Shown one piece after another: positions 42,224 to 50,476 of a stretch of DNA of 64,000 nt. The notes under the pieces were generated by a model that saw only the letters and a list, made by a program, of their open reading frames with translations, searched no databases and was not told the origin of the DNA. This stretch comes from Cognatishimia sp. SS12 (lineage in GTDB: Bacteria > Pseudomonadota > Alphaproteobacteria > Rhodobacterales > Rhodobacteraceae). Position 1 is the first letter of the stretch; each line of letters begins with the position of its first letter. The stretch spans positions 186,001 through 250,000 of the forward strand of contig NZ_JAQNCZ010000003.1 in NCBI RefSeq assembly GCF_028369055.1. The letters are read 5' to 3'. Both the position numbers and the translations under genes were made by a program.

Positions 42224-43317
42224 GCCACCTCCAGCACCAGCTGGGCCTGAACAGCGGTGGCCGCCTCGGCCGTGCCCGCCGTACCGCCCAGATCGCGGGT
42301 CAGAACCTTACCCTCGGCCACCACCGCCTCAACCGCTTCGCGCAGGCGTTTGCCATCGGCTGCCATTTCGGCGTTGTCATGTTTGATGCCGAGCCAATCG
42401 AGCATCATCGCCGCAGAGAGGATCATCGCAAAGGGGTTCGCCACACCTTGTCCGGCAATGTCGGGGGCGGAGCCATGGCAGGGCTGGAACACCGCGTTGT
42501 CCAGACCGATATCGGCTGAAGGGGCCAGACCCAGACCGCCCATCAGCCCCGCGCCCAGATCGGACAGAATGTCGCCAAACATGTTTTCGGTGACCAGCAC
42601 GTCAAACTCCCACGGCTTTTGCACCATCCATAGCGCGGTGGCGTCGACGTAGGCGTGATCTGCTGTCAGATTTGGATGTTTGGCTGCCTCAGCGTCAAAG
42701 ATATCGCGGAAGAAGGCAAAGGCGCGGAAGACGTTGGCCTTGTCGACACAGGTCACGCGCCCCGGGCCACGGCCCTGCGCTTTGCGTTGATTGGCCAGCT
42801 CAAAGGTAAAGCGGAAGAGTTTTTCGGAAATATCGCGGGTGATCAAAAGCGTTTCACGCGCCTCATTCTCTGTCACCTCGCCATGGCCTTGCGAATAAAA
42901 CAGACCTTCGGTGCTTTCGCGGATCAGCACAAAATCAATCTCTTTGCCCTTGGGCATGTTCAAGGGCGTGCTTTGGCCCGCACGCACCGTAACAGGACGC
43001 ACACCGGCAAAGAGCGTCAGCGCTTTGCGCAGGTCGATTTGCGGCGAAATTTCGGTGCCATCGGCATAGCGCACATCGGGCAATCCCATCGCGGAAAGGA
43101 GAATCGCATCCGAGCGGCGCGCTGTTTCCATTGAGGCCGACGGGAGAGATTCGCCGGTCTTGGCGTAATGCGCGGCGCCTGCTGCAGCGTCCGTAAATTG
43201 CAGCGTGTATCCCGAAGCGCGGTCCGACAGGGCCTGCAGAATTTTCACTGTAGGATCAGTGATTTCCGGGCCAATGCCATCCCCAGCAAAAACTGCAATT
43301 TCAAAAGTGCTCGTCAT
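42220..43317 (-). CDS. Isocitrate/isopropylmalate dehydrogenase-like enzyme
   Basis: 365 aa metal- and NAD-dependent beta-decarboxylating dehydrogenase family. It has AVFAGDGIGPEITDPTVKIL, FVLIRESTEGLFYSQGHGE, the metal and substrate site NMFGDILSDLGAGLMGGLGLAPSADIG and CHGSAPDIAGQGVANPFAMILSAAMML. It is not in a leucine operon; the context (TctCBA, DUF1537 kinase, class II aldolase) suggests a hydroxy acid other than isopropylmalate, such as a tartrate- or tetronate-like acid. ATG 43317 has AGGAAGGA upstream. First gene of the minus-strand operon. Confidence 0.88.
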   Translation of the reverse strand: MTSTFEIAVFAGDGIGPEITDPTVKILQALSDRASGYTLQFTDAAAGAAHYAKTGESLPSASMETARRSDAILLSAMGLPDVRYADGTEISPQIDLRKALTLFAGVRPVTVRAGQSTPLNMPKGKEIDFVLIRESTEGLFYSQGHGEVTENEARETLLITRDISEKLFRFTFELANQRKAQGRGPGRVTCVDKANVFRAFAFFRDIFDAEAAKHPNLTADHAYVDATALWMVQKPWEFDVLVTENMFGDILSDLGAGLMGGLGLAPSADIGLDNAVFQPCHGSAPDIAGQGVANPFAMILSAAMMLDWLGIKHDNAEMAADGKRLREAVEAVVAEGKVLTRDLGGTAGTAEAATAVQAQLVLEVA

Positions 43318-43387
43318 AGTTCCGCGTTCCTTCCTGTGCCCTGTTTGGCAGGTTTTCCTGCACCGGGCCATTAAAAAATTTGACATC

Positions 43388-43408
43388 GCATTAATTAATG
43401 CATACGCA
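43388..43408. promoter_or_regulatory. Overlapping palindromes in the catabolic divergon
   Basis: GCATTAATTAATGC (43388-43401) is a perfect 14-bp palindrome, and TGC-ATAC-GCA (43399-43408) overlaps it. They sit in the 133-bp divergent gap where the GntR/FCD protein is expected to bind. The assignment to that protein is inference. Confidence 0.55.
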
Positions 43409-43450
43409 ATTAGATGCAACTAAAAACGCATTGTGTCTGGGAGGACAAGA

Positions 43451-44458
43451 ATGGAACTCAAATTTGCGAAGCTCATGAGTGTGGCTGCCGTAGTCACTGG
43501 CTTGGCGGGGGGCGCATTGGCGCAGGACTACCCGTATCGCGACATCACCACTGCTGTGGTTTGGGGCGCTGGCGGCGGCACTGACACCATCAACCGTATG
43601 ATCATGGCAGAGATGGAAAAACACCTGCCCGTTTCAATCAACGTGACCAACCAAACCGGCGGCGTCGCGGGTTCAAACGGCATGGTCTATGTGATGAACC
43701 AGCCAGATGATGGCTATACTTTGGTGGGCCTGTCAGAATCCAACGTGACCGCAGCTGTGCAAGGCGGCTGGGACAAGAAATTTGACTATTGGTATCCCTT
43801 CATCGTCGGCGGCTCGCCTGATCTGATTTCGGTGCCTGCGAATTCACCCTACGCGACATTGGAAGAGCTGGTCGACGCCGCCAAAGCGGCCCCGGGCACC
43901 ATCCCTGCGGCGGCCTCGGGTGCCGGGTCGATCCACCATTTGAACCTCTTGGCGATCCAGAACGGATCAGGTGCTGAATTCAAATTCGTGCCCTACAAAG
44001 GCTCCGCCCCCGGTCAAGAAGCGGCGATTGCAGGCGAAGTCGCGCTGGTGGTGACATCGCTGGCGGAACAAGCCGCGCTGATCGAAGGTGGCCAGCTGAA
44101 GCCATTGGCGATGCTGACACCGGACAGTGTTGAGATCGCGGGCATGACCGTGCCATCCGCCTTTGACAGCTATGATGGGCTCGACAAATATCTGCCGCTG
44201 AAACAGGCCATCGGCTTTGCGGTGCATAATTCGGCAAGCGATGACATCAAAGCCAAACTGGGCGCGGCTTTTGAAAAGGCCATCGCAGGCGAGGCCGTGG
44301 CCGAATGGGCCGCAGCCAACAACTATGATGTTGGCGGTCAATATGGCGAAGAAGCCTCTAAGATCTTCGCGACCCTAGAAGCCAACTTTGCCTACACCTT
44401 GCAAGAGCTGGGCGCTGCGACCGTTGATCCGGCCTCATTGGGTATCGAAAAACCATAA
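43451..44458 (+). CDS. tctC: TctC-type solute-binding protein of a tripartite tricarboxylate transporter
   Basis: 335 aa. A signal peptide ends at ALAQDYPYR (about residue 26). The Bug/TctC fold is shown by ITTAVVWGAGGGTDTINRMIMAEMEKHL, NQTGGVAGSNGMVYVMNQPDDGYTL and FKFVPYKGSAPGQEAAIAGEVALVV. Periplasmic binding of a carboxylate for the TctBA channel. ATG 43451 has GGGAGGACAAGA in front. It is the first gene of the plus-strand operon and is followed by a strong hairpin. Confidence 0.93.
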   Translation: MELKFAKLMSVAAVVTGLAGGALAQDYPYRDITTAVVWGAGGGTDTINRMIMAEMEKHLPVSINVTNQTGGVAGSNGMVYVMNQPDDGYTLVGLSESNVTAAVQGGWDKKFDYWYPFIVGGSPDLISVPANSPYATLEELVDAAKAAPGTIPAAASGAGSIHHLNLLAIQNGSGAEFKFVPYKGSAPGQEAAIAGEVALVVTSLAEQAALIEGGQLKPLAMLTPDSVEIAGMTVPSAFDSYDGLDKYLPLKQAIGFAVHNSASDDIKAKLGAAFEKAIAGEAVAEWAAANNYDVGGQYGEEASKIFATLEANFAYTLQELGAATVDPASLGIEKP

Positions 44459-44479
44459 GCCTATCGGCAGATGACAGCG

Positions 44480-44508
44480 GAAGGGGCGCGAGCGCATCGC
44501 GCCCTTTC
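44480..44508 (+). terminator. Intercistronic hairpin between tctC and tctB
   Basis: GAAGGGGCGCGA pairs with TCGCGCCCTTTC over 12 bp (one G-U) around GCGCA. It lies 21 bp after tctC and lacks a full U tract, so it probably attenuates or protects the tctC message. Confidence 0.7.
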
Positions 44509-44562
44509 TGACGGCGTTTCGCACAGCACAGATCACCAGAGCGCATATTCAGGGAGGCTCGA

Positions 44563-45384
44563 TTGACCACGAACCCGCATGAGGCTGACACCAGCCCGCT
44601 GCCCCCACCTTTTCCCGCATCGCAAACGCCCGCAGAGGCCCAGCAGGCGCTGGCCGTGCTGCGCGCCCGCGATTTCTGGGCCGCCATCGTGCTTTTTGTG
44701 CTGTCCATCTTCTTTCTGTGGCGCACGTCGTTCATCCCGCTCTGGGGCGCAAACCGCGCCGGTGTCAGCGGATCAGACTGGTATAATTCCGCCGCCATTG
44801 TGCCGCTCGGCATTTTTACCGGGCTGTTGCTGCTGTCTGCTGTGCTGATGGTGGTGGCTGTACGCGACGGCGGGGCCAAACGGGCGCTGAGCGCGGTTGG
44901 CATCGGCTGGCACCCAGGCGAAGCGCTGCGTTTTGGCACCATTGCGCTGATCTTGTTCTTTTACATTGCGGGGCTTGTGCCGCGCGTAGATTTCATCTTG
45001 GGGTCAGGCCTGCTGATCACTGCGCTGATCTATGGCTATCACGGCGGACATCCTAAACGCATGATGCTGGCCGCCGCGGTGCTTTCACTGGCTGGAAGCT
45101 ACGCCATGATCCGCCACCTGCCGCAATCTGAATGGACGGCCCATGACGATGATTGGTTGGTGCTGATCCTTTGGGCGGCGCTCACGATCTGGGTCTTTAT
45201 GCGCGAGCGGCAGTCGCGGGTGCACCGCGCCATTCCGATCATTGCTGTGATCGCCCCCACCCTGTTGGTCTGCGCCATGGCCTTTGGCTTTCGCCAGAAC
45301 GTGCCCAACCGAGGCGGGCTGCTCTTTAAACAAATCGAATATCATTACTACGTGACGCTGAAACCGATCTGGAGCCAGAAATAA
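44563..45384 (+). CDS. tctB: TctB-type small membrane subunit (long form)
   Basis: 273 aa. A cytoplasmic Pro-rich N-terminus is followed by about six hydrophobic segments (roughly residues 40-60, 78-100, 122-140, 145-160, 165-180, 195-212). TctB proteins are usually 150-200 aa with four helices, so this one is long. The start is TTG 44563 with GGGAGG just upstream. Its last base overlaps the tctA start, which supports its assignment. Confidence 0.82.
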   Translation: MTTNPHEADTSPLPPPFPASQTPAEAQQALAVLRARDFWAAIVLFVLSIFFLWRTSFIPLWGANRAGVSGSDWYNSAAIVPLGIFTGLLLLSAVLMVVAVRDGGAKRALSAVGIGWHPGEALRFGTIALILFFYIAGLVPRVDFILGSGLLITALIYGYHGGHPKRMMLAAAVLSLAGSYAMIRHLPQSEWTAHDDDWLVLILWAALTIWVFMRERQSRVHRAIPIIAVIAPTLLVCAMAFGFRQNVPNRGGLLFKQIEYHYYVTLKPIWSQK

Positions 45385-46895
45385 TGGACTTTGTACTTTC
45401 CCAACTGGTTGGATTTGGTGGCGCGTTTGTCGCGTTGGTGGTGGATCCGCTGACCTATGTCTATCTTGTGACCTCGGTCTTTTTGGGCATCACATTCGGG
45501 GCGCTGCCCGGCCTCACGGCGACACTCGCCGTGACCATTCTGACCGGGTTCTTTGGCAATAAAATCCCGCTGGATTATTCGCTGATCGCGCTTTTGGGGG
45601 CTTATGTCGGGGCCATTTATGGCGGCTCTTACCCATCTATTTTGCTCAATATCCCCGGCACAGCCGCCTCTGCCGCCACGGCGATGGATGGGCACCCACT
45701 GGCCAAGGCTGGCCGCGGTGGCGAAGCGCTGGGGCTGACCACAACCGCCAGCTTTATCGGCACCTTGATTGGCACTGTGGCGCTGCTGATTTTTGTCTGG
45801 GTCTTGCTGCTGGTGTCAAAAAACATCGCCAGCCCGGAAAAGGCCTTGCTGGCGCTCTTTGGCATCCTGCTGTCGGGCACGCTTATGTCCGAAGATCTGG
45901 TGATCAAAGGCTGGATCGCCGGGCTGATCGGGCTGGCGATGGCCATGGTGGGCATGGACCCGCTGTTGTCAGAACCGCGCTATACCTTTGGCTGGTCTTA
46001 CATGCTGTCGGGGTTTCAGGTTGTGCCTGTTCTGATGGGGGCCTTTGCGGTGCCGCAGATCATCGAGGGGCTGCGCCATGTCGAGGCGGGCAAAATGATT
46101 GCCCTTCAGGGGCGCATCCTGCCCAATCTGGCGGCCGTGCGTCGCCACCTGCCAACCATCACCCGCTCTGGCGTGATTGGCACCGGCGTCGGGGCCCTGC
46201 CCGGGGTCGGCGAGGATGTGGCGGGCTGGGTGTCTTATGGGGTTGGCAAGACCGTCTCGCCCGACGGCAAGAACTTTGGCAAAGGCTCGCTGGAGGGATT
46301 GTTGTCGTCTGAGACCGCCAACAACGCCTGTATCGGCGGCGCGTTGATCCCGCTGTTGGTGCTGGGCATTCCCGGCTCTCCGCCCGCAGCGGCGCTGATG
46401 GGGGCGTTTAAGATCAACAACGTGATCCCCGGCCCGACCATTGACCCCAATATCATCCTGCGCGTTGTCGCGATCATGGTGCTGGCGTCGTTCACCATGT
46501 GGATTTTGGGGCTGTTTACCGCGCGCATCTTCATAAAGATCCTGCGCATCCCGCAGACCGTCTTTCTGCCCGTTGTCATGGTGCTGACCGCCATTGGCTC
46601 CTTCTCAGTGGGCGGCGGGATCAACGATCTTTACCTGATGCTGGGGGTTGGCGTTGTGGCCTATTTCATGAACCTGATGAAATACCCGATTGCGCCGCTG
46701 GTAATTGGTGTGATCCTTGGGGGGTTATTTGATGAGACCTTCCGCCGGTCACTGTTTTTGTCTGACGGTGATCTAGGGGTCTTTGTATCGCGCCCCGGCG
46801 CAGCCATTCTTCTGACCCTCAACGTCGCTTTGATCAGCGCGCAAATCCCGGCCCTGCGCCGCGCCTTTGCCAATCTTCGCCGAAAGGAAGCCTGA
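45384..46895 (+). CDS. tctA: TctA-type large membrane subunit
   Basis: 503 aa with about eleven membrane helices. It carries the TctA signatures FGALPGLTATLAVTIL, GAIYGGSYPSILLNIPGTAASAATAMDGHPLAKAGRGGEAL and ETANNACIGGALIPLLVLGIPGSPPAAALMGAF. It forms the carboxylate channel of the tripartite tricarboxylate transporter. The overlaps at both ends (one base) show co-translation with tctB and the ABM gene. Confidence 0.96.
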   Translation: MDFVLSQLVGFGGAFVALVVDPLTYVYLVTSVFLGITFGALPGLTATLAVTILTGFFGNKIPLDYSLIALLGAYVGAIYGGSYPSILLNIPGTAASAATAMDGHPLAKAGRGGEALGLTTTASFIGTLIGTVALLIFVWVLLLVSKNIASPEKALLALFGILLSGTLMSEDLVIKGWIAGLIGLAMAMVGMDPLLSEPRYTFGWSYMLSGFQVVPVLMGAFAVPQIIEGLRHVEAGKMIALQGRILPNLAAVRRHLPTITRSGVIGTGVGALPGVGEDVAGWVSYGVGKTVSPDGKNFGKGSLEGLLSSETANNACIGGALIPLLVLGIPGSPPAAALMGAFKINNVIPGPTIDPNIILRVVAIMVLASFTMWILGLFTARIFIKILRIPQTVFLPVVMVLTAIGSFSVGGGINDLYLMLGVGVVAYFMNLMKYPIAPLVIGVILGGLFDETFRRSLFLSDGDLGVFVSRPGAAILLTLNVALISAQIPALRRAFANLRRKEA

Positions 46896-47176
46896 TGTAC
46901 GCAGTTTGTGTGACATTTACCCTAAAGCCCGGCCAGACCGAGGCGTTTCTGCCGCTGATGATCGAAAACGCCCGGCAGTCGCGCGCGCTGGAAGTGGGCT
47001 GCCAGCAGTTTGATGTCTGCCGTGCAGGGGATGTGGTGTTCCTTTATGAGATCTATGATGATCGCGCCGCCTTTGATCTGCACCTTGCCGCGCCGCATTT
47101 CAAAAGCTTTGATGCAGCGGTGGGTGCCATGGTCGCCGACAAGCAGGTAACAACATTTGACGAGGTGCTGCGATGA
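46895..47176 (+). CDS. ABM (antibiotic biosynthesis monooxygenase/YgiN-like) domain protein
   Basis: 93 aa ferredoxin-like fold protein. The pattern VTFTLKPGQTEAFLPLMIENARQSRALEVGCQQFDVC...VFLYEIYDDRAAFDLHLAAPHFKSFDAAV is that of ABM domains. Members range from quinol monooxygenases to proteins of unknown function. Here it is inside a sugar-acid operon and may act on a pathway intermediate or only detoxify it. It overlaps the next gene by 4 bp. Confidence 0.88.
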   Translation: MYAVCVTFTLKPGQTEAFLPLMIENARQSRALEVGCQQFDVCRAGDVVFLYEIYDDRAAFDLHLAAPHFKSFDAAVGAMVADKQVTTFDEVLR

Positions 47177-47982
47177 CAACAGATACAGACCAATGGGAAA
47201 TCTACGCGGTCAAATACGCCGATCGCAATGCGCGCACCCGTGCGGATAGTTTTATCTTTGACGACAATCACGACGCGCCCCATGCGATGGATTATTTCAT
47301 GTGGCTGCTAAAAAACGGCACGCGCACGATCTTGGTTGACACTGGCTATGACCATGATGAGGCCGCCAAACGCGGCCGCCCCATTCGGCTTGATCCCCGC
47401 GAGGCTTTGGCCCCGTTTGACCTAACACCCGAAGACATCACCGAGGTGATCGTCACCCATCTGCATTATGATCACGCGGGCGGGCTGGCACTGTTTCTCA
47501 ATGCGCATATCCATCTGCAAGCGGCGGAAATGGCTTTTGCCACCGGCCCCTGCATGTGTCACGACACGCTCAAAGCGCCATTCACCGCCGGACACATCTG
47601 CGAGGCGGTGACGCGGCTTTATCGCGGCAAGCTGAGTTTCCATGACGGCGACAGCCAGATTGCCGAGGGCGTGACTGTGCATTGCATTGGCGGTCATTCG
47701 CGCGGGCTGCAATGCGTGCGGGTGCGCACGCAATCGGGCTGGATGGTGCTCGCTTCGGATGCGGCGCATTACTATGAGAATTTCATGGCCCGCAAACCTT
47801 TTCCGATCGTGGTGGACCTGCAGGATATGCTGGACGGGTTTGACACGCTGTTGCGGCTTGCCAGCACGCCAGAGCTGATTATTCCCGGCCATGACCCGCT
47901 GGTGCGCCAGATATTTGCTGAAGACCGCGCCCCCCATATTCACCGGCTGGATATCGGCCCCATTGCGGAGTTGCCCAAATGA
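47173..47982 (+). CDS. MBL-fold hydrolase, lactonase-like
   Basis: 269 aa metallo-beta-lactamase fold protein. The zinc motif VTHLHYDHAGG (HxHxDH) lies near residues 95-105, with downstream metal ligands in GGHSRGLQ (His), VLASDAAHYY (Asp) and IPGHDP (His). The closest pattern is the N-acyl-homoserine-lactonase-like group, which also includes sugar-lactone hydrolases. In this operon a lactone intermediate would fit. It is in a tight overlap chain with the ABM gene and the kinase. Confidence 0.88.
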   Translation: MTTDTDQWEIYAVKYADRNARTRADSFIFDDNHDAPHAMDYFMWLLKNGTRTILVDTGYDHDEAAKRGRPIRLDPREALAPFDLTPEDITEVIVTHLHYDHAGGLALFLNAHIHLQAAEMAFATGPCMCHDTLKAPFTAGHICEAVTRLYRGKLSFHDGDSQIAEGVTVHCIGGHSRGLQCVRVRTQSGWMVLASDAAHYYENFMARKPFPIVVDLQDMLDGFDTLLRLASTPELIIPGHDPLVRQIFAEDRAPHIHRLDIGPIAELPK

Positions 47983-49208
47983 AGCTTGGCATCATTGCAG
48001 ATGATTTCACCGGCGCATCAGACATTGCGCTGACCTTGGCCGAGGCCGGCATGCGCGTGACCCAGTTTATCGGTGTGCCCAGTGCCCCCGCCCCGGCCAC
48101 ACTGGAGGCCGGGGTTGTCGCGCTGAAATCGCGCACCGCCCCCGTAGACACAGCGATCCGCGACAGTCTGGCGGCCTGTGATTGGCTGATCGCGCAGGGT
48201 GCAGAGCAAATTGTACTCAAAGTCTGCTCGACCTTTGATAGCACCGCAGAGGGTAATATTGGCCCGGTGCTTGAAGCCTTGGCTGAACGGCTGGATGCGC
48301 GGCAGATTCTTGTCTGCCCGGCTTTCCCTGAAAACGGCCGCTCGGTCTATCAAGGGCATTTGTTTGTGAATGACGTTTTGCTGAATGAAAGCGGCATGCA
48401 GGATCACCCGCTGACGCCCATGCGCGACGCCGATTTGCGCCGCGTTTTGGGCGCGCAAACCAGCTGGCCGGTGGCGCATGTGCCCGCGCAGATCGTGAGC
48501 CAAGGCCCTGATGCGATCAGCGCGGCCCTGCCCAAGCGCCCTGCGATGGTGATCGTCGACGCCATCGAGGACAAAGACCTAAAAACCATTGGCGCAGCGG
48601 CAAAAGGGGTGAAACTGCTGTGCGGCGGCTCTGGTATTGCGCTGGGTCTGCCCGCAAATTTCAACGCCAGCCCAGCGCCGCCCGCGTGGCAGGCAACTCG
48701 GGGCAAAGGTGTGATTATGTCCGGATCTTGTTCGCGCGCGACCCGCGCGCAGGTTGCGGCCTATCGCAAAGAAAATGCCGCATTAGAAATCGCCGCCGAA
48801 GATGTCATGAGCGGCAAGGTCACCGCTGCCACTGTGGCTGATTGGGTAAATGCCCAACCCGGCGTGCCGCTGGTCTATTCCTCGGCGGACCCCGATGTCG
48901 TGCGCGCTGCGCAAGATCGGTTTGGCGCAGGTGCCGCCGCCAGCGCCATCGAGGCGCTGTTTTCAGAATTGGCCCATGTGCTGGCAGAACAGGGCACCGC
49001 ACGCATCGTGGTGGCGGGCGGTGAAACATCTGGCGCGGTGGTCAAAGGGTTGAACGCCAAGGCCCTGCACATCGGGCCGCGCATTGCGGCGGGTGTGCCG
49101 ATTGTGCAACTGGCAGATCGGCCCATTGCGCTGGCGCTGAAGTCGGGCAACTTTGGCGCAGAAGATTTCTTTGAAACGGCATTAACCTTAATGGAGACGG
49201 CGCAATGA
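47979..49208 (+). CDS. Four-carbon acid sugar kinase family protein (DUF1537)
   Basis: 409 aa. N-terminal IIADDFTGASDIALTLAEAGMRVTQFIGVPS with CSTFDSTAEGNIGPV and the C-terminal nucleotide-binding GGETSGAVVKGL with GSCSRATRAQ are characteristic of the OtnK/DUF1537 family. Known members phosphorylate 3-oxo-tetronates, D-threonate and related acids. With the adjacent class II aldolase this matches the OtnK-OtnC pairing. It overlaps the MBL gene and the aldolase gene by 4 bp each. Confidence 0.92.
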   Translation: MKLGIIADDFTGASDIALTLAEAGMRVTQFIGVPSAPAPATLEAGVVALKSRTAPVDTAIRDSLAACDWLIAQGAEQIVLKVCSTFDSTAEGNIGPVLEALAERLDARQILVCPAFPENGRSVYQGHLFVNDVLLNESGMQDHPLTPMRDADLRRVLGAQTSWPVAHVPAQIVSQGPDAISAALPKRPAMVIVDAIEDKDLKTIGAAAKGVKLLCGGSGIALGLPANFNASPAPPAWQATRGKGVIMSGSCSRATRAQVAAYRKENAALEIAAEDVMSGKVTAATVADWVNAQPGVPLVYSSADPDVVRAAQDRFGAGAAASAIEALFSELAHVLAEQGTARIVVAGGETSGAVVKGLNAKALHIGPRIAAGVPIVQLADRPIALALKSGNFGAEDFFETALTLMETAQ

Positions 49209-49849
49209 GCGAAGAAGCCCGCGCCCGCGAGGACATCTGCAAGATCGCCAAGTCGATGTTTGATCGTGGGCTGACCTGCGGGGCTTCAGGCAATATTTCG
49301 GTGCGCTTGTCAGATGGCAGCTTTCTGGTCACGCCAACCGGCTCATCCATGGGGTTTCTCGACCCGGCGCGTATTTCGCATATGGACGCAAAGATGCGCC
49401 ATCTGGGCGGCGACAAACCCACGAAAGAGATCCCGCTGCATGCCGCCTTTTATGACACGCGCGCAGAAACTGGCGCCGTGGTGCATTTGCATTCCACCCA
49501 TTCGGTGGCGCTGTCGATGTTGCCTGAAACCGACCCAGACAATGTGCTGCCGCCCCTGACACCCTATGGCATCATGCGGCTTGGTAAGGTGAAGCTCTTG
49601 CCGTTTTTCCTGCCCGGTGATGCAGGCATGGGCGAAGCGGTGCGCGGCCTTGCGGGCCGACGCTCTGCCGTCCTGCTGGCCAATCACGGACCGGTGGTGG
49701 CGGGCAAAGACCTCTGGGCTGCGGCCTATGCCACCGAAGAGCTGGAGGAGACCGCCAAGCTGAGCCTGCTGACGCGCGGCCTTTCGCCCAAGATGCTGAG
49801 CGATGCCGAAGTAGAGGCGGTTGTCACCAAATTTGAGGTCGACTGGTAG
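49205..49849 (+). CDS. Class II aldolase/adducin family protein (OtnC-like)
   Basis: 214 aa zinc aldolase fold. Residues GLTCGASGNISVRLSDG hold the phosphate loop, VVHLHSTHSVALS (HxH plus later His) and LANHGPVVAGKDLWAAAYATEELEETAKL the metal site. OtnC members decarboxylate 3-oxo-tetronate 4-phosphate to dihydroxyacetone phosphate; fuculose-phosphate aldolases have the same fold. Beside a DUF1537 kinase the decarboxylase role is preferred. Last gene of the plus-strand operon. Confidence 0.9.
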   Translation: MSEEARAREDICKIAKSMFDRGLTCGASGNISVRLSDGSFLVTPTGSSMGFLDPARISHMDAKMRHLGGDKPTKEIPLHAAFYDTRAETGAVVHLHSTHSVALSMLPETDPDNVLPPLTPYGIMRLGKVKLLPFFLPGDAGMGEAVRGLAGRRSAVLLANHGPVVAGKDLWAAAYATEELEETAKLSLLTRGLSPKMLSDAEVEAVVTKFEVDW

Positions 49850-49864
49850 GCGCTGCGCGCTGCC

Positions 49865-50476
49865 CTACTCGTCCTTGCTGCGGCGAAAGGCTTTGGCGAC
49901 CACGCCGAGTTTGGACATGCGATCATAAAGCGTGTTGCGCGGAATGCCGAGCGCCTCGGCGGCCTCGGCCACGCGGCCATTGGCCGCCAGCATGGCCTGC
50001 TCGATGATTTTCTTTTCGTGAAATTCCAGCTTGTCCGCCAGCGTTTCGCCGGTGCTGTCATCCTGCAGCGCGTCAAGTTCCGTGCGCATGCTACGATTTT
50101 CCAGCACGGCGGCACGGTGGTTCAGCGCGCGGCGCAGGGTTGCCACCAGCGCATCAGGGTCACAGGGCTTTTCCAGATAATCATAGGCCCCCTGCTTGAG
50201 CGCCCGCATCGCCGTCGGCACATCGGAATGCCCGGTTAACAGCACCACCGGCAGATCCGCATCTCGCGCCAGTGCAAACTCCAGCACATCAAACCCTGTG
50301 TGATCGGGCATATGGATGTCCGACAGGATCACCCCGTTGAAATTGGACCGGATGCTGCGTCGCGCCTGGGTAAAGCCATTGGTGGGGATTGGCTCCAGAT
50401 CCTCCAGTTCCAGCGTCTGCACAATTGAGGCGCGCAGAACCGGGTCATCTTCGATGATCAGAATTTTCTTAGACAT
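49865..50476 (-). CDS. Response regulator, receiver plus Fis-type HTH, no AAA+ domain
   Basis: 203 aa. Receiver domain with KKILIIEDDP, phospho-acceptor SDIHMPD (Asp52) and the conserved LLTGH and EKPCDP. A C-terminal Fis-like HTH (VAEAAEALGIPRNTLYDRMSKLG) follows a linker. The DctD family normally has a sigma-54 AAA+ ATPase between these two parts; it is absent here, and the length fits a two-domain ActR/RegA-like regulator. It overlaps the sensor gene by 8 bp. Confidence 0.9.
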   Translation of the reverse strand: MSKKILIIEDDPVLRASIVQTLELEDLEPIPTNGFTQARRSIRSNFNGVILSDIHMPDHTGFDVLEFALARDADLPVVLLTGHSDVPTAMRALKQGAYDYLEKPCDPDALVATLRRALNHRAAVLENRSMRTELDALQDDSTGETLADKLEFHEKKIIEQAMLAANGRVAEAAEALGIPRNTLYDRMSKLGVVAKAFRRSKDE

